This document shows positions 9,082 to 18,122 of a stretch of 64,000 nt of DNA, piece after piece. Where the stretch lies: assembly GCA_963818505.1 (NCBI GenBank), contig CAWFSJ010000005.1:806001-870000 (forward strand), written 5' to 3'. A model generated the notes under the pieces. That model was not told the DNA's origin, did not search any database, and saw only the letters and a program-made list of their open reading frames with translations. The stretch is from JADKAV01 sp963818505 (GTDB taxonomy: Bacteria > Actinomycetota > Actinomycetes > S36-B12 > UBA10799). Each line of letters begins with the position of its first letter. The first letter of the stretch is position 1. Made by a program: the position numbers and the translations under genes.

Positions 9082-9738
9082 CTAATCGGCTCTCACGCGT
9101 CTGGTGTCGTATGCCCACATCGCGATCTCGACGCGGTTGCGGGCACCGAGCTTGGTCATCAACGATGCGACGTGGGTCTTGACCGTGCTCAGGCCGATGA
9201 AGAGCTCGGTGGCGATCTCGGCGTTGGTCCGGCCCCGTGCTACCAGCGCCAGCACCTCCTCCTCGCGCTCGGTGAGCGGGTCGATGGGTTGGACCGGTAA
9301 CACCGGCGCCTGGTCGGCGAAGGTCGCCAGCAGTCGGCGCGTGATGTTGGGGGCGATCAGCGCGTCCCCACTGGCCGCCGCGTGAATGGCCTGCACGAGC
9401 AGGTCCGGGCCGGCGTCTTTGAGCAGGAAGCCGCGGGCGCCGGCGCGTAGGGCGCCGAGGACGTACTCATCGAGGTCGAAGGTGGTGATGACCACGACCG
9501 CCATGGGGTCCGTCACGTCCGGCCCGGCCAGGCGTCGCGTCACTTCGATGCCGTCGAGCCCGGGCATCCGGATGTCCACGAGCAGGACATCGGGACGCAG
9601 CCGGGTCGCCAGGTCCAGCGCGGCGATCCCGTCTGCTGCCTCGCCCACGACCTCGAGGTCGGGTTGCGCGCCAAGGATCATCACCAGCCCTGTCCGCACC
9701 AAGTCCTGGTCGTCGGCCACGACAATACGGATGCTCAT
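9082..9738 (-). CDS. NarL/FixJ-type response regulator
   Basis: A 218-residue response regulator. The receiver domain begins MSIRIVVADDQ with acidic residues at 9-10 and the phospho-acceptor Asp55 in VLLVDIRMPG. The switch Thr and the conserved Lys (LKDAG) follow. The C-terminal LuxR-type HTH is PLTEREEEVLALVARG...NAEIA, then STVKTHV. Its ATG overlaps the kinase stop by four bases (ATGA), so kinase and regulator are one operon. Target genes are not evident. The small membrane protein at 11038 is divergent from the operon and is a plausible target. Confidence 0.93.
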   Translation of the reverse strand: MSIRIVVADDQDLVRTGLVMILGAQPDLEVVGEAADGIAALDLATRLRPDVLLVDIRMPGLDGIEVTRRLAGPDVTDPMAVVVITTFDLDEYVLGALRAGARGFLLKDAGPDLLVQAIHAAASGDALIAPNITRRLLATFADQAPVLPVQPIDPLTEREEEVLALVARGRTNAEIATELFIGLSTVKTHVASLMTKLGARNRVEIAMWAYDTRRVRAD

Positions 9739-10874
9739 GCCAGCGCCTCCACGGGCAGCACTGCCTCGACCACCCAGCCACCTTGGGGCCTCGGCCCCGC
9801 AGAGAACGATCCGCCCAGGAGCTGGACGCGTTCGGCCATGCCCAGCAGGCCGAAACCGGGCTCCGGTGTTTGCCCCGGCTCGGTGTGTCCATCGTCGCTG
9901 ACACGCAGCCTGACGGCGTCGCCCTCCCGGCGCACGTGGATCCCGATGTGCGTCGCGCTCCGGGCGTGCCGTACGGCGTTGGTGAGCGATTCCTGCGCGA
10001 TCCGGTAGAGCGCGCCGTCCACAGTTGGTGCCAGCCGGGTCAACGAACCTTCCAGCGAGACCGCGACGGTGGGCGTCGCGTCCGAACGCGCCAGAGCAGG
10101 CAGGTCCGCGACACCGCGTTGCGGCGCGTAGTCGACGTCTTCCTCCTCGCGCAGCACCCGCACCATGGATCGCATCTCTGCCAGGGTTCGCGACGCTTCC
10201 GACTCGATCGCGGCCAGTACCTCGACCGCCTTCTCGGGCTGGGTGCCGGCGACCACGCCACCGGCCTGCGCCTGCACCGCGATGGCCGAAACGTGGTGGG
10301 CGACGGTGTCGTGCAGCTCGCGCGCCAGCGCCACCCGCTCCTCATTGCGGATCTCGCGCTGTTGGCGCACCCAGAGGTCCGCGCGGTAGCGGAAGACCGC
10401 CGCGAGGGCGACGATCATCAGCAGAAGGGCGCTCGCGCCGAGGACTTCGGCCCCGCCCGCGGAGGAGGCGTACATCCCCAGTGCGACGACGGCCGTCACG
10501 AAGGCCGCCCCGAGTACGATCTCGCGTCCCGAGCCCCACCGCACCAGGGAGTAGAGCAGGATCAGCACGGCCAGCATGGAGATGAGGTCGAGGTCCCCGG
10601 CATCCGTGGCCAACTGCAGGACCGAGAGCAGCCCGGCGACACCCCACCCGACCAGGGCGGCCAGCAGGGGTCGGCTGCGCCGCCAGAGCAGGGCAGGGAT
10701 CAGCCCCAGGGCGAGCACCGTGACAAGTGGTCGCCAGTCCAAGCCCGGCGCCACGATGCCCTCGACCACGGTAGCGGCCGCGAACACGCCTACCAGCAGC
10801 CAGTCGAGACGACCGATGGGCGCGGCGTCAGAAGGCCTCGGCTCGTGCCAGAGGGAGCGGCGGACGGTGATCAC
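9735..10874 (-). CDS. Sensor histidine kinase, HisKA_3 type
   Basis: A 379-residue membrane histidine kinase. About five transmembrane helices occupy residues 20-165 without a large extracytoplasmic loop, so sensing is probably intramembrane. The phospho-accepting His188 lies in ELHDTVAHHVSA, the HisKA_3 dimerisation motif of DesK/NarX-type kinases. The HATPase domain follows with NAVRHA (N box) and VSDDG plus GFGLLGMAERV (G boxes). It starts with GTG at 10874 and is the promoter-proximal gene of the two-component operon with the overlapping regulator. Confidence 0.92.
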   Translation of the reverse strand: MITVRRSLWHEPRPSDAAPIGRLDWLLVGVFAAATVVEGIVAPGLDWRPLVTVLALGLIPALLWRRSRPLLAALVGWGVAGLLSVLQLATDAGDLDLISMLAVLILLYSLVRWGSGREIVLGAAFVTAVVALGMYASSAGGAEVLGASALLLMIVALAAVFRYRADLWVRQQREIRNEERVALARELHDTVAHHVSAIAVQAQAGGVVAGTQPEKAVEVLAAIESEASRTLAEMRSMVRVLREEEDVDYAPQRGVADLPALARSDATPTVAVSLEGSLTRLAPTVDGALYRIAQESLTNAVRHARSATHIGIHVRREGDAVRLRVSDDGHTEPGQTPEPGFGLLGMAERVQLLGGSFSAGPRPQGGWVVEAVLPVEALA

Positions 10875-11037
10875 GGCTCCAGCCTAGGGATCGGCCCGCC
10901 TCGGCGTACCCGCCTAAAGAACGAGACGCAGACCATGCCATCGGCCAGGCGAACCGCGGCCTCCGGGCGGATACGCCCGGCCGCGGGCCTCAGCGATCGT
11001 GGAACCACGGAACCTCACAACCACAAGGGAGCCCTTG

Positions 11038-11517
11038 ATGAGTACACGTCAATCCGCCACAACACTGCAAGACCAGCCGATGCCGGTGAGAGCCAAACTC
11101 GCTGCAGCGTGGACGAGCTTCATGTTCCTCTACGCCTACGTGGACATCATCGGCTTCTACAAGCCGGGTGTTGTCCAAGGCATCCTCGCGGGCAAGATGT
11201 GGGAGTTCGACGCAAGCCAGGCGGTGTTGACCACGGGTCTGGCGTTCATGGCGATCCCGATACTCATGGTCGTGCTGTCGATGGCGCTGCCCGCCCGTGC
11301 CAGCCGCATCACGAACCTCATCGTGGCTTCGTGGCAGATCCCGTTCGCGGCATTCAACTTGGCGGGCGGGGCCTGGTTGTACTACTACGGATTTGGCCTG
11401 GCATTGGAACTGATCCTGCTCGCCCTGATCCTGCGGTGGGCCTGGACCTGGCCCCGCACCGCAACTTCGGTCACCAGCGCCGACCGTGAAACCGTTGGCG
11501 CCCAGCAGCACTCGTGA
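11038..11517 (+). CDS. Four-TM membrane protein, DUF6326-like
   Basis: A 159-residue protein with four predicted membrane helices: around KLAAAWTSFMFLYAYVDI, the AVLTTGLAFMAIPILMVVL segment, ITNLIVASWQIPFAAFNLA and LALELILLALILRWAW. The YAYVDIIGFYKPG motif resembles proteins I know as DUF6326, which have no assigned function. The ATG at 11038 is chosen because AAGGGAG lies 8-9 nt upstream; the GTG at 10999 lacks such a site. It is divergent from the two-component operon, with 163 bp between them. It is followed by a 1.4-kb region without protein genes. Confidence 0.7.
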   Translation: MSTRQSATTLQDQPMPVRAKLAAAWTSFMFLYAYVDIIGFYKPGVVQGILAGKMWEFDASQAVLTTGLAFMAIPILMVVLSMALPARASRITNLIVASWQIPFAAFNLAGGAWLYYYGFGLALELILLALILRWAWTWPRTATSVTSADRETVGAQQHS

Positions 11518-11676
11518 ACCCAGGAGTGGTCCCCGTCCTGCGCGGAGCCACCTGCCCAGGTGTCGCGGTGTGGGCCTTCCAAGCCCGTGCCGGCAGGTCA
11601 GGTCATCGGTTTGACGGCTCTTCACGTTGCGGGGTGTGGTTGGGGTCGGAGGCCTGCGGCTTCGAGTAGCGACCCT

Positions 11677-12084
11677 TTTGCGGAGAACAGGCAAGGAGAT
11701 TGCCTGAAAACCCCAAAGGTCCCCGGGCCCAACCGACCCGCCGACAACCTTTGCGGAAAACAGGCAAGGGGATTGCCTGAAAACCCCAAAGGTCCCCGAG
11801 CCCAACGAGACCGTGTCCGGCTGCGGTGTTGGCGGTGCCGCACGACACGGCCGAGGCAGCCCACCGCGACCAGCCGACAACCTTTGCGGAGAACAGGCAA
11901 GGAGATTGCCTGAAAACCCCGAAGGTCCCCGAGCCCAACCGACCCGCCGACAACCTTTGCGGAGAACAGGCAAGGGGATTGCCTGAAAACCCCGAAGGTC
12001 CCCGAGCCCAACGAGACCGTGTCCGGCCGCGGTGTTGGCGGTGCCGCACGACACGGCCGAGGCAGCCCACCGCGACCCGCCGAC
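11677..12084. repeat. Tandem duplication of a 206-bp structured unit (four 73-bp stem-loop modules)
   Basis: Module A starts TTTGCGGAGAACAGGCAAGG at 11677 and recurs at 11750, 11883 and 11956. Spacing is 73 bp within each pair and 206 bp between pairs, so the order is A-A-B-A-A-B with only a handful of mismatches between the two units. Each A module can fold as an outer stem ACCTTTG/CAAAGGT enclosing an inner hairpin GGCAA-GGAGA-TTGCC. The A-to-G change in the last two modules turns an A-U into a G-U pair and keeps the stem. The B part carries GTGTC/GACAC and GC-rich complementarity. No coding signal is convincing on either strand. Function unknown. Confidence 0.85.
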
Positions 12085-12184
12085 GTATCAAGGTCGACTG
12101 TCTCTACCAGTGCGTCGGGACTTCCGCCGGACCAACGCGGCCCGTCGAAAGGCAGCACCGCAACCAGCAGCGGTCGCGGCTACT

Positions 12185-12275
12185 TGGCGGAGGGCCAGGG
12201 ATTCGAACCCTGGGTGACGCAGAACGCCACAACGGTTTTCAAGACCGTCTCCTTAGGCCACTCGGACAGCCCTCC
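12185..12275 (-). tRNA. tRNA-Ser(UGA)
   Basis: On the minus strand this folds as a class II tRNA. The acceptor is GGAGGGC/GCCCTCC, discriminator G, with CCA encoded (12185-12187). The anticodon stem ACGGT/ACCGT encloses loop CTTGAAA, with anticodon TGA. A long variable arm is present, and the T loop is GTTCGAATC. Total 91 nt including CCA. It reads codons UCA and related serine codons. It is oriented away from the second serine tRNA at 12594. Confidence 0.95.
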
Positions 12276-12593
12276 CGTGCATCGATGGTACGGGCGACAC
12301 ATCCGAGCTTCGCCACCGAGGACCGCCATCCGTTGTCGTGGAGGCGTTCGACGGCGTCGGGGTCGAGGTCCAACCCCGGGTGAGGCCGAAGCTCCTGCTA
12401 CCCAAGGCGGGCATTAGGTGGTGGGTGAAGTCGAGGGGCAGCCCCCTGTGACGAAGGTGTTGATCGTCGGGGTCCGTGTATGCGAGAACGATCGGGGTTG
12501 GTCGGATGGGAGACGAGCATGGCCGGCAGGCTGATGGCGAAGGGCTTCATGCCGAGCGTCGAGGCTCGAAAACCCACCGATACACTTGTTCGC
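12276..12593. other. 318-bp gap between the two tRNA-Ser genes
   Basis: No convincing coding frame, repeat or terminator is seen here. The stretch should contain the promoters of both flanking tRNA genes, which diverge from it. TACACTTG at 12581-12588, ending about 6 nt before the plus-strand tRNA, fits a -10 element. Confidence 0.4.
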
Positions 12594-12684
12594 GGAGGCG
12601 TCGCCTAGTCCGGTCTATGGCGCCCGCCTGCTAAGCGGGTTTGGGACTCAAATCCCATCGCGGGTTCAAATCCCGCCGCCTCCG
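12594..12684 (+). tRNA. tRNA-Ser(GCU)
   Basis: A class II tRNA: acceptor GGAGGCG/CGCCTCC with discriminator G at 12684, anticodon arm CCCGC/GCGGG with loop CTGCTAA (anticodon GCT at 12630-12632), a long variable arm TTGGGACTCAAATCCCA and T arm GCGGGTTCAAATCCCGC. CCA is not encoded. It decodes AGC/AGU serine codons. A strong hairpin terminator follows immediately. Confidence 0.96.
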
Positions 12685-12690
12685 CGCATG

Positions 12691-12728
12691 GATAAGGGCC
12701 CAGGTCGATTGCGACGTGGGCCCTTATC
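12691..12728 (+). terminator. Hairpin terminator after tRNA-Ser(GCU)
   Basis: A perfect 12-bp stem, GATAAGGGCCCA (12691-12702) with TGGGCCCTTATC (12717-12728), and a 14-nt loop, 6 nt after the tRNA 3' end. It is followed by AATTA rather than a T run, as is common in high-GC actinobacteria. Confidence 0.75.
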
Positions 12729-12977
12729 AATTAGCGGAGCACCGGCCCCCTGGCGGGCCGACCCGTCGGGCTCAGCGCACGTCCCTCGTCGGTTTGTTGC
12801 GTTGTTACGGCGAAGGAAGATCGTTTGTCGTGACGGTGCGGGTCTTGGGGAGCGAAACCAGCAACAACACGACACCCGGCAAGGGCGACCGCTAACAACG
12901 CGACAATCGAGACCATCGGGGTCGGGCGCCTCCACCAACGCGGCATCGGCCCGCGGACATCTGCCACGATTACCCAC

Positions 12978-14412
12978 GTGAAATGGTTCAAGCGCATTCT
13001 GATCACTTTGGCTGTGCTGTTCGGCGTTCTGCTGCTGGCAGTTGTGGGCATTCTGTGGTACCTGCAGATCCCGACGACTGGCTCAGCCATGGCCGCCAAA
13101 GCCCTCTGCTCGGCCAGCTTTGTCGCCGGCCGCTCCGGGGACGCCGAACACGCTGATGGAACAGGACGTTGTTCCGGCCAGCCCGTTGTTGTTCGGCCTG
13201 GTCTCGGCGGAACTCAACGAGGAGGAGCACTACGCCACGGGCAAGTTCCTGGGCATGTTCAAGCGCCAGGCCTCCCTTGTGACCGATCGGGGCTGTGTGC
13301 TCGGCGCCCCGGCGGATCCCTCCGCAGTCCCGTACACGCCTGCCCCAGAGGACCCGGCACCGTGGCCGGCGGGTGATTCCGTGGCCCCGCAAACGGACTG
13401 GCCGGCGGGGTTCAAGGCCGATGCGTTGACCGCGGTCGTCGATGAAGCCTTCGCCGACTCCGGTGACCCCCTCGGGGCCAATGCCCGCGGCGTCGCCGTC
13501 GTGCAGGACGGCAAGCTCCTGCTCGTGCGCGACGGCAAGGACATCGAGAAGAACGTCGCTCTGCACGGCTGGTCCATGACCAAGACCGTGGCCGCGATGT
13601 TGGCCTACAAGAAGTTCGAAGAGGTCGGCCTCGACATCCAGACCCCGGTCGTCGATGCGTTCCCGGAGGGCAAGGCGCCCGAGTGGGTCGGTCAGTGGCG
13701 CGAGGACGAGCGTGCGCAGATCACGATCGCCGACCTCATGTACATGCGCGCGGGTTTGAAGATCAACGAGGGATATGAACCCGGCAGCGACGTGCTGGAC
13801 ATGCTCTACAACCAGCCCAATATGGCCGACTGGGCCGCCGACCACCCCAGCGAGTTCCCGCCGGGGACGAACTGGGAGTACCTCAGCGCGGTGTCCAACA
13901 TCCTCGCCCAGGTCACTGAAGCGCAGTTCGACTCCCAGCAGGAGTACTGGGACTACTCTCGGACCGCCTTGTTCGATCCGGTCGGTGTGAAGACCGCGAC
14001 CCTGGAGACCGACGAAAGTGGCACCTGGGTGGGGTCGTCCTACCTGTGGGCCAGCGTCACCGATTGGGCTCGCCTCGGCGAGCTGATGCTCAACGACGGG
14101 CAGTGGCAGGGCCAGCAAGTGCTGCCTCCCGGTTGGTGGGACATCGCAGGCACCTCGTCGTTGCCCGACGGTGAAGGTGCCGGCTACGGTGCGCAGACCT
14201 GGATCCCGGCCAACCCGGTCGGTGGGGAGTGCAAAGGCACCCCGGGTATTCCGCAGGACACGCTGTACATGGGCGGGCACTGGGGTCAGACCGTCGCCAT
14301 GGTCCCGTCGCGTGACGCGGTGATCGTTCGCATGGGGTGGACGTTCAACGGCGAGGAAGTGTTCGACCGATGCCAGTTCCTCAGCGACGTGCTCGAAACG
14401 TTGCCGGAATGA
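12978..14412 (+). CDS. Membrane-anchored serine hydrolase (beta-lactamase fold), with a one-base frameshift
   Basis: The protein begins at GTG 12978 with an N-terminal membrane anchor (MKWFKRILITLAVLFGVLLL...) and the block IPTTGSAMAAKALCSASFVAGR. It continues in the +1 frame as LMEQDVVPASPLLFGL, the class C beta-lactamase-like hydrolase domain with the catalytic HGWSMTKTVAAML (SxxK). Both halves are well conserved. Deleting one G from GGGG at 13137-13140 restores a single 477-residue reading frame, so this is either a sequencing error or a very recent mutation. The family includes 6-aminohexanoate-dimer hydrolase-like and esterase-like enzymes. The stop overlaps the start of the thioesterase gene (ATGA). 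Confidence 0.78.
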
Positions 14413-14861
14413 TGCAGGTCACCCCGGAACAGGCCACCGCGTTCGTCCACCAGACTGTCCCGGCGATCGGTCGGCTCGGTGTCGTGGTGGAGGAGATCGG
14501 GGCGGGCAGCGTGCTGCTGAAGGTGCCGATCGAGGGCAACGCCAACCACATGGGCACCATGTACGCCGGGGCTCTCTTCGGTCTGGCCGAATTGCCGGGG
14601 GGTTTGATTCCCCTTGGCGTGCTCGAACCCGGAAAGTACGTCCCGATCGTCACCCGGTTCGAGGTGGACTTCTTGGCACCGGCTCGCACCGACGTCACCC
14701 TGCGTGCGGCCATCGACCCGGACGAACTGCAGCGGCTGGCCGCGATGGCCGACGCCGAGGGCAAGGCCGAGTTCACACTCGAACTGCACGGGGAGGACGA
14801 GAACGGCCGGACTGTGGTGCGGACCCGCGCGGAGTATCAACTGCGGCCAACCCGGGTCTGA
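14409..14861 (+). CDS. Hotdog-fold thioesterase-like protein (DUF4442/YiiD_C type)
   Basis: A 150-residue protein with the hotdog-fold pattern: GNANHMGTMYAGALFGLAELPGG forms the central alpha-helix region, and YVPIVTRFEVDFLAPARTDVTLRA forms the beta-sheet. Similar proteins are annotated as DUF4442 or PaaI-like thioesterases hydrolysing acyl-CoA thioesters. No specific substrate can be given. The ATG at 14409 overlaps the stop of the serine hydrolase by four bases, so the genes are cotranscribed. Confidence 0.78.
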   Translation: MMQVTPEQATAFVHQTVPAIGRLGVVVEEIGAGSVLLKVPIEGNANHMGTMYAGALFGLAELPGGLIPLGVLEPGKYVPIVTRFEVDFLAPARTDVTLRAAIDPDELQRLAAMADAEGKAEFTLELHGEDENGRTVVRTRAEYQLRPTRV

Positions 14862-14871
14862 GCGGGGCGAC

Positions 14872-15381
14872 TTAACCCCGGAACCGGTAGCCGTCCTCGC
14901 GATCCCGGATGCGCTTGATGTAGTTCTTCGTCTCGTCGAACGGCGGGATCCCGTCGTAGCGCACGACGTTGCTCCAGCCGGCGTTGTAGGCGGCCAGGGC
15001 CAGATCGATGGGGTCGCCGTCGATGCCGGAACTCTTTGCCTCGAAGATCAGGAAGCACATCAGCCGGGCCTGGGCGTCGATGGCTTCCAGTGCGTTGTAC
15101 GGCGACGCCACGCCGTCACCGTCGAGGTCCTGACCCCACACCGCCCAGGTGTCGGGCACGAACTGCGCGATGCCCTCGGCCCCGGCCTTTGACACTGCAT
15201 CGGGGTCGAAGCCTGACTCCTGGTCGAGTTGCGCTGCCAGCAGCCGCGGGGTCAACTCCGGGCACTCCTTGGCGGCCTGTTTGATGGGCGCGCGGTACTC
15301 CCGGGGGACCGTGCGCTGGAAGTCGCCACCGCACCCCGCCAGCACGAGCGCGGCGGCGATCATCACACCGACGCGTCGCAC
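14872..15381 (-). CDS. Lipoprotein lytic transglycosylase, SLT domain
   Basis: A 169-residue lipoprotein with signal peptide and lipobox LAGC (Cys17), followed by a single SLT lysozyme-like domain. The catalytic Glu55 is in QLDQESGFDP, followed by KAGAEGIAQFVPDTW and LALAAYNAGWSNV, the canonical motifs of Slt/MltE-type enzymes. It cleaves the MurNAc-GlcNAc bond of peptidoglycan at the outer face of the membrane. The EF-hand-like DLDGDGVASP insertion suggests a calcium site. It starts with GTG and is convergent with the thioesterase gene, 10 nt away. Confidence 0.9.
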   Translation of the reverse strand: MRRVGVMIAAALVLAGCGGDFQRTVPREYRAPIKQAAKECPELTPRLLAAQLDQESGFDPDAVSKAGAEGIAQFVPDTWAVWGQDLDGDGVASPYNALEAIDAQARLMCFLIFEAKSSGIDGDPIDLALAAYNAGWSNVVRYDGIPPFDETKNYIKRIRDREDGYRFRG

Positions 15382-15439
15382 CCCTCAATCGTAGGTTCGG
15401 CCGAAGAGCGCGCACGATGGCCCCGGCTACACTCATGCG

Positions 15440-16330
15440 GTGATCATCGTGAGACGCGTTGCCGTTGCTGGAGTCGTGCTGGCGTGCGCCGCAGGCCTGG
15501 CAGGACCGGCCCAGGCGAAGACCGTGACGGACTTCTGGCAGATCACGCTGCAGATGCCCCCGCAGTTGTGGGATGACGCCGCCGCCTTGCCCAACATCCC
15601 CGGCACCGGCATCGACGCCTTCACAGCGGGCGCGACGAACTACCGCATCCGGTGGACCAACGCCAGCGTCCGGCAGATCCCGAAGTACATGCTGCGTCAG
15701 CAGGGTGGCAAGACAGGCGCCACAACGGCCGGACTCTACGACCGGCCACTGACCACCAAGCAGATGAAGAAGTTCGGGCTCAAGCAGAGGCTTCTGTGGC
15801 TGGATGCCGATGTGCTGCTGGCCGATTCCGCCTCACCGGTTTGCCAGGGCCTGACTGACGCGCAGTTGTCGGGGGTTCTCGACGGGTCGATCAGCAACTG
15901 GTCGCAGGTCTTCGGAAGCTGGTCCCAGCCGGTATCCCTGACAACCCCGAGGGACAGCTACGGCAAGGCCCGCTTGATGTTCGGCCGCAAGGCCTACGCA
16001 CCCGGTGCACAACTGACCAGCGACGGGGCCACGCTGTCGGTGACCGGCGGTTCGGTGGCGGTGCAGAAACTGTCCTACGCGGCGAGGTATCTGACCAGTG
16101 CCGGGTTGTGCGCAGTGCCGATCGACGGCGTCACGCCCAGCGAGCAAACCACCCGTGACCGTAGCTACAGGCACTCCTACGGCGTCTACTACGTAGACCG
16201 TAAGAAGCCGACGAAGGGCATCGGCGCCAAGCCCGCGCCTTTGCTCAAGCGCTGGGAGTCCTTCCTCTTCGGTCCGGTCGGGGACAACTATCTGACCACC
16301 GCCGGTGGCCGGCAACGGTTCCTGCCCTAG
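15440..16330 (+). CDS. Secreted PstS-like substrate-binding domain protein
   Basis: A 296-residue exported protein with a clear signal peptide (VVLACAAGLAGPAQA). In the middle, GLTDAQLSGVLDGSISNWSQV matches the PstS-type periplasmic binding fold, where this segment reads like ..L..IF.G.ITNW... The C-terminal region (KRWESFLFGPVGDNYL) is less typical, and no ABC transporter for phosphate is adjacent. It may bind a small anion or act as a stand-alone surface protein. A TACACT box lies 8-13 nt before the GTG start, suggesting a very short leader. Convergent with the ABC-2 permease. Confidence 0.6.
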   Translation: MIIVRRVAVAGVVLACAAGLAGPAQAKTVTDFWQITLQMPPQLWDDAAALPNIPGTGIDAFTAGATNYRIRWTNASVRQIPKYMLRQQGGKTGATTAGLYDRPLTTKQMKKFGLKQRLLWLDADVLLADSASPVCQGLTDAQLSGVLDGSISNWSQVFGSWSQPVSLTTPRDSYGKARLMFGRKAYAPGAQLTSDGATLSVTGGSVAVQKLSYAARYLTSAGLCAVPIDGVTPSEQTTRDRSYRHSYGVYYVDRKKPTKGIGAKPAPLLKRWESFLFGPVGDNYLTTAGGRQRFLP

Positions 16331-16334
16331 GGCG

Positions 16335-17170
16335 TCAGCGGCCGCCGATGTCGTGACGGTGGTACACCACATCGGCCACCACGACCCCCAGGATCGACAG
16401 TGCGAGCAGCAATCCGGCCATCGGCAGGTCGAGACCGTTGACCAGGGGGCTTTCGCCCAGCGCCCATTCGAAGGGGGAGGCCTTCTGCCACGGCTCGAGC
16501 CAGTCGGCCATGGGTGCCAAAGCGTTGAGCAGGAACGCCGCGAGCGCCAAGCCCACGCCCACGCCCAGCGCGACCGTGCGCTTGCCGGTCCAGGCCCCGA
16601 CGAGCAGGGTGACCGCGCCGAAGAAGAGCGCCAGTAGCGTGGTCATCGCCATCCCCGCAGTCAGTTCCCCGACACCGACCTGGAGGTCCACCAAAGGTGC
16701 CCCCACCGCGATCGTGACCAGGGTGGCGGCCGCCACCAGCAGCACGGCGATCACCGTTGCCAGGACCTTGGCGGCCAATACCCGTCCGCGGCTGATCGGC
16801 AGCGACAACAGCACATCGGCGGTGCCGCGCTCCTCCTCGCCGGCCGTCGCCGCGGCGGCACCCGTGCAGGCGATCGCGATGAGTACCAGCGGCACCATCA
16901 TCGAGAACATCTCGGCATTGAGGAACCCGGCGCCGGTGGTGTACGCGTCGAGGCTGAACGCTTCCTTGAGCGCGTCGGGCCACTGGTCGACGAACGCCTG
17001 CATCCCCTCCGATGAGGTTGCCACCGAAGGGTAGACAGCCAATTGCATCATCCCTATCAGGACCAGCCCGAGACCCCATCCGAACGTGGAACGCCACCGC
17101 TCGCGCAGCGTCCGCAGCGTCAGCGTCACCACCTGGGGCACCGCTCGGGGGACGGGAAGAACGACCGCAG

Positions 17171-17174
<4 letters not shown>
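16335..17174 (-). CDS. ABC-2 type exporter permease
   Basis: A 279-residue permease with six hydrophobic segments and the ABC-2 pattern. There is a first helix near WGLGLVLIGMMQLAVY, then a long extracytoplasmic loop with a short helical part (FVDQWPDALKEAF). The block GEEERGTADVLLSLPISRGRVLAAK is the cytoplasmic coupling-helix region found in ABC-2 permeases. The ATG overlaps the stop of the ATPase gene by four bases, so ATPase and permease form one exporter. The substrate is unknown; drug, lipid or peptide export is usual. Confidence 0.87.
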
Positions 17175-18070
<896 letters not shown>

Positions 18071-18122
18071 GTGTCCAGAATACGCCTGTTGCATCGCTTC
18101 TGGACCGGCCAGCGGGCCGGCG

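Noticed and set aside
10990..12158. Overlapping minus-strand frames through the 206-bp repeats giving repetitive peptides
   Set aside because: All three frames are open because stops are rare, the peptides follow the DNA repeat, and no start or ribosome site is convincing. Non-coding structured repeat is preferred.
12978..14412. Programmed ribosomal frameshifting in the serine hydrolase and other split genes
   Set aside because: No slippery heptamer, stop codon or downstream pseudoknot at the break; the same type of G-run indel occurs in four other genes, so assembly error or mutation is more likely.
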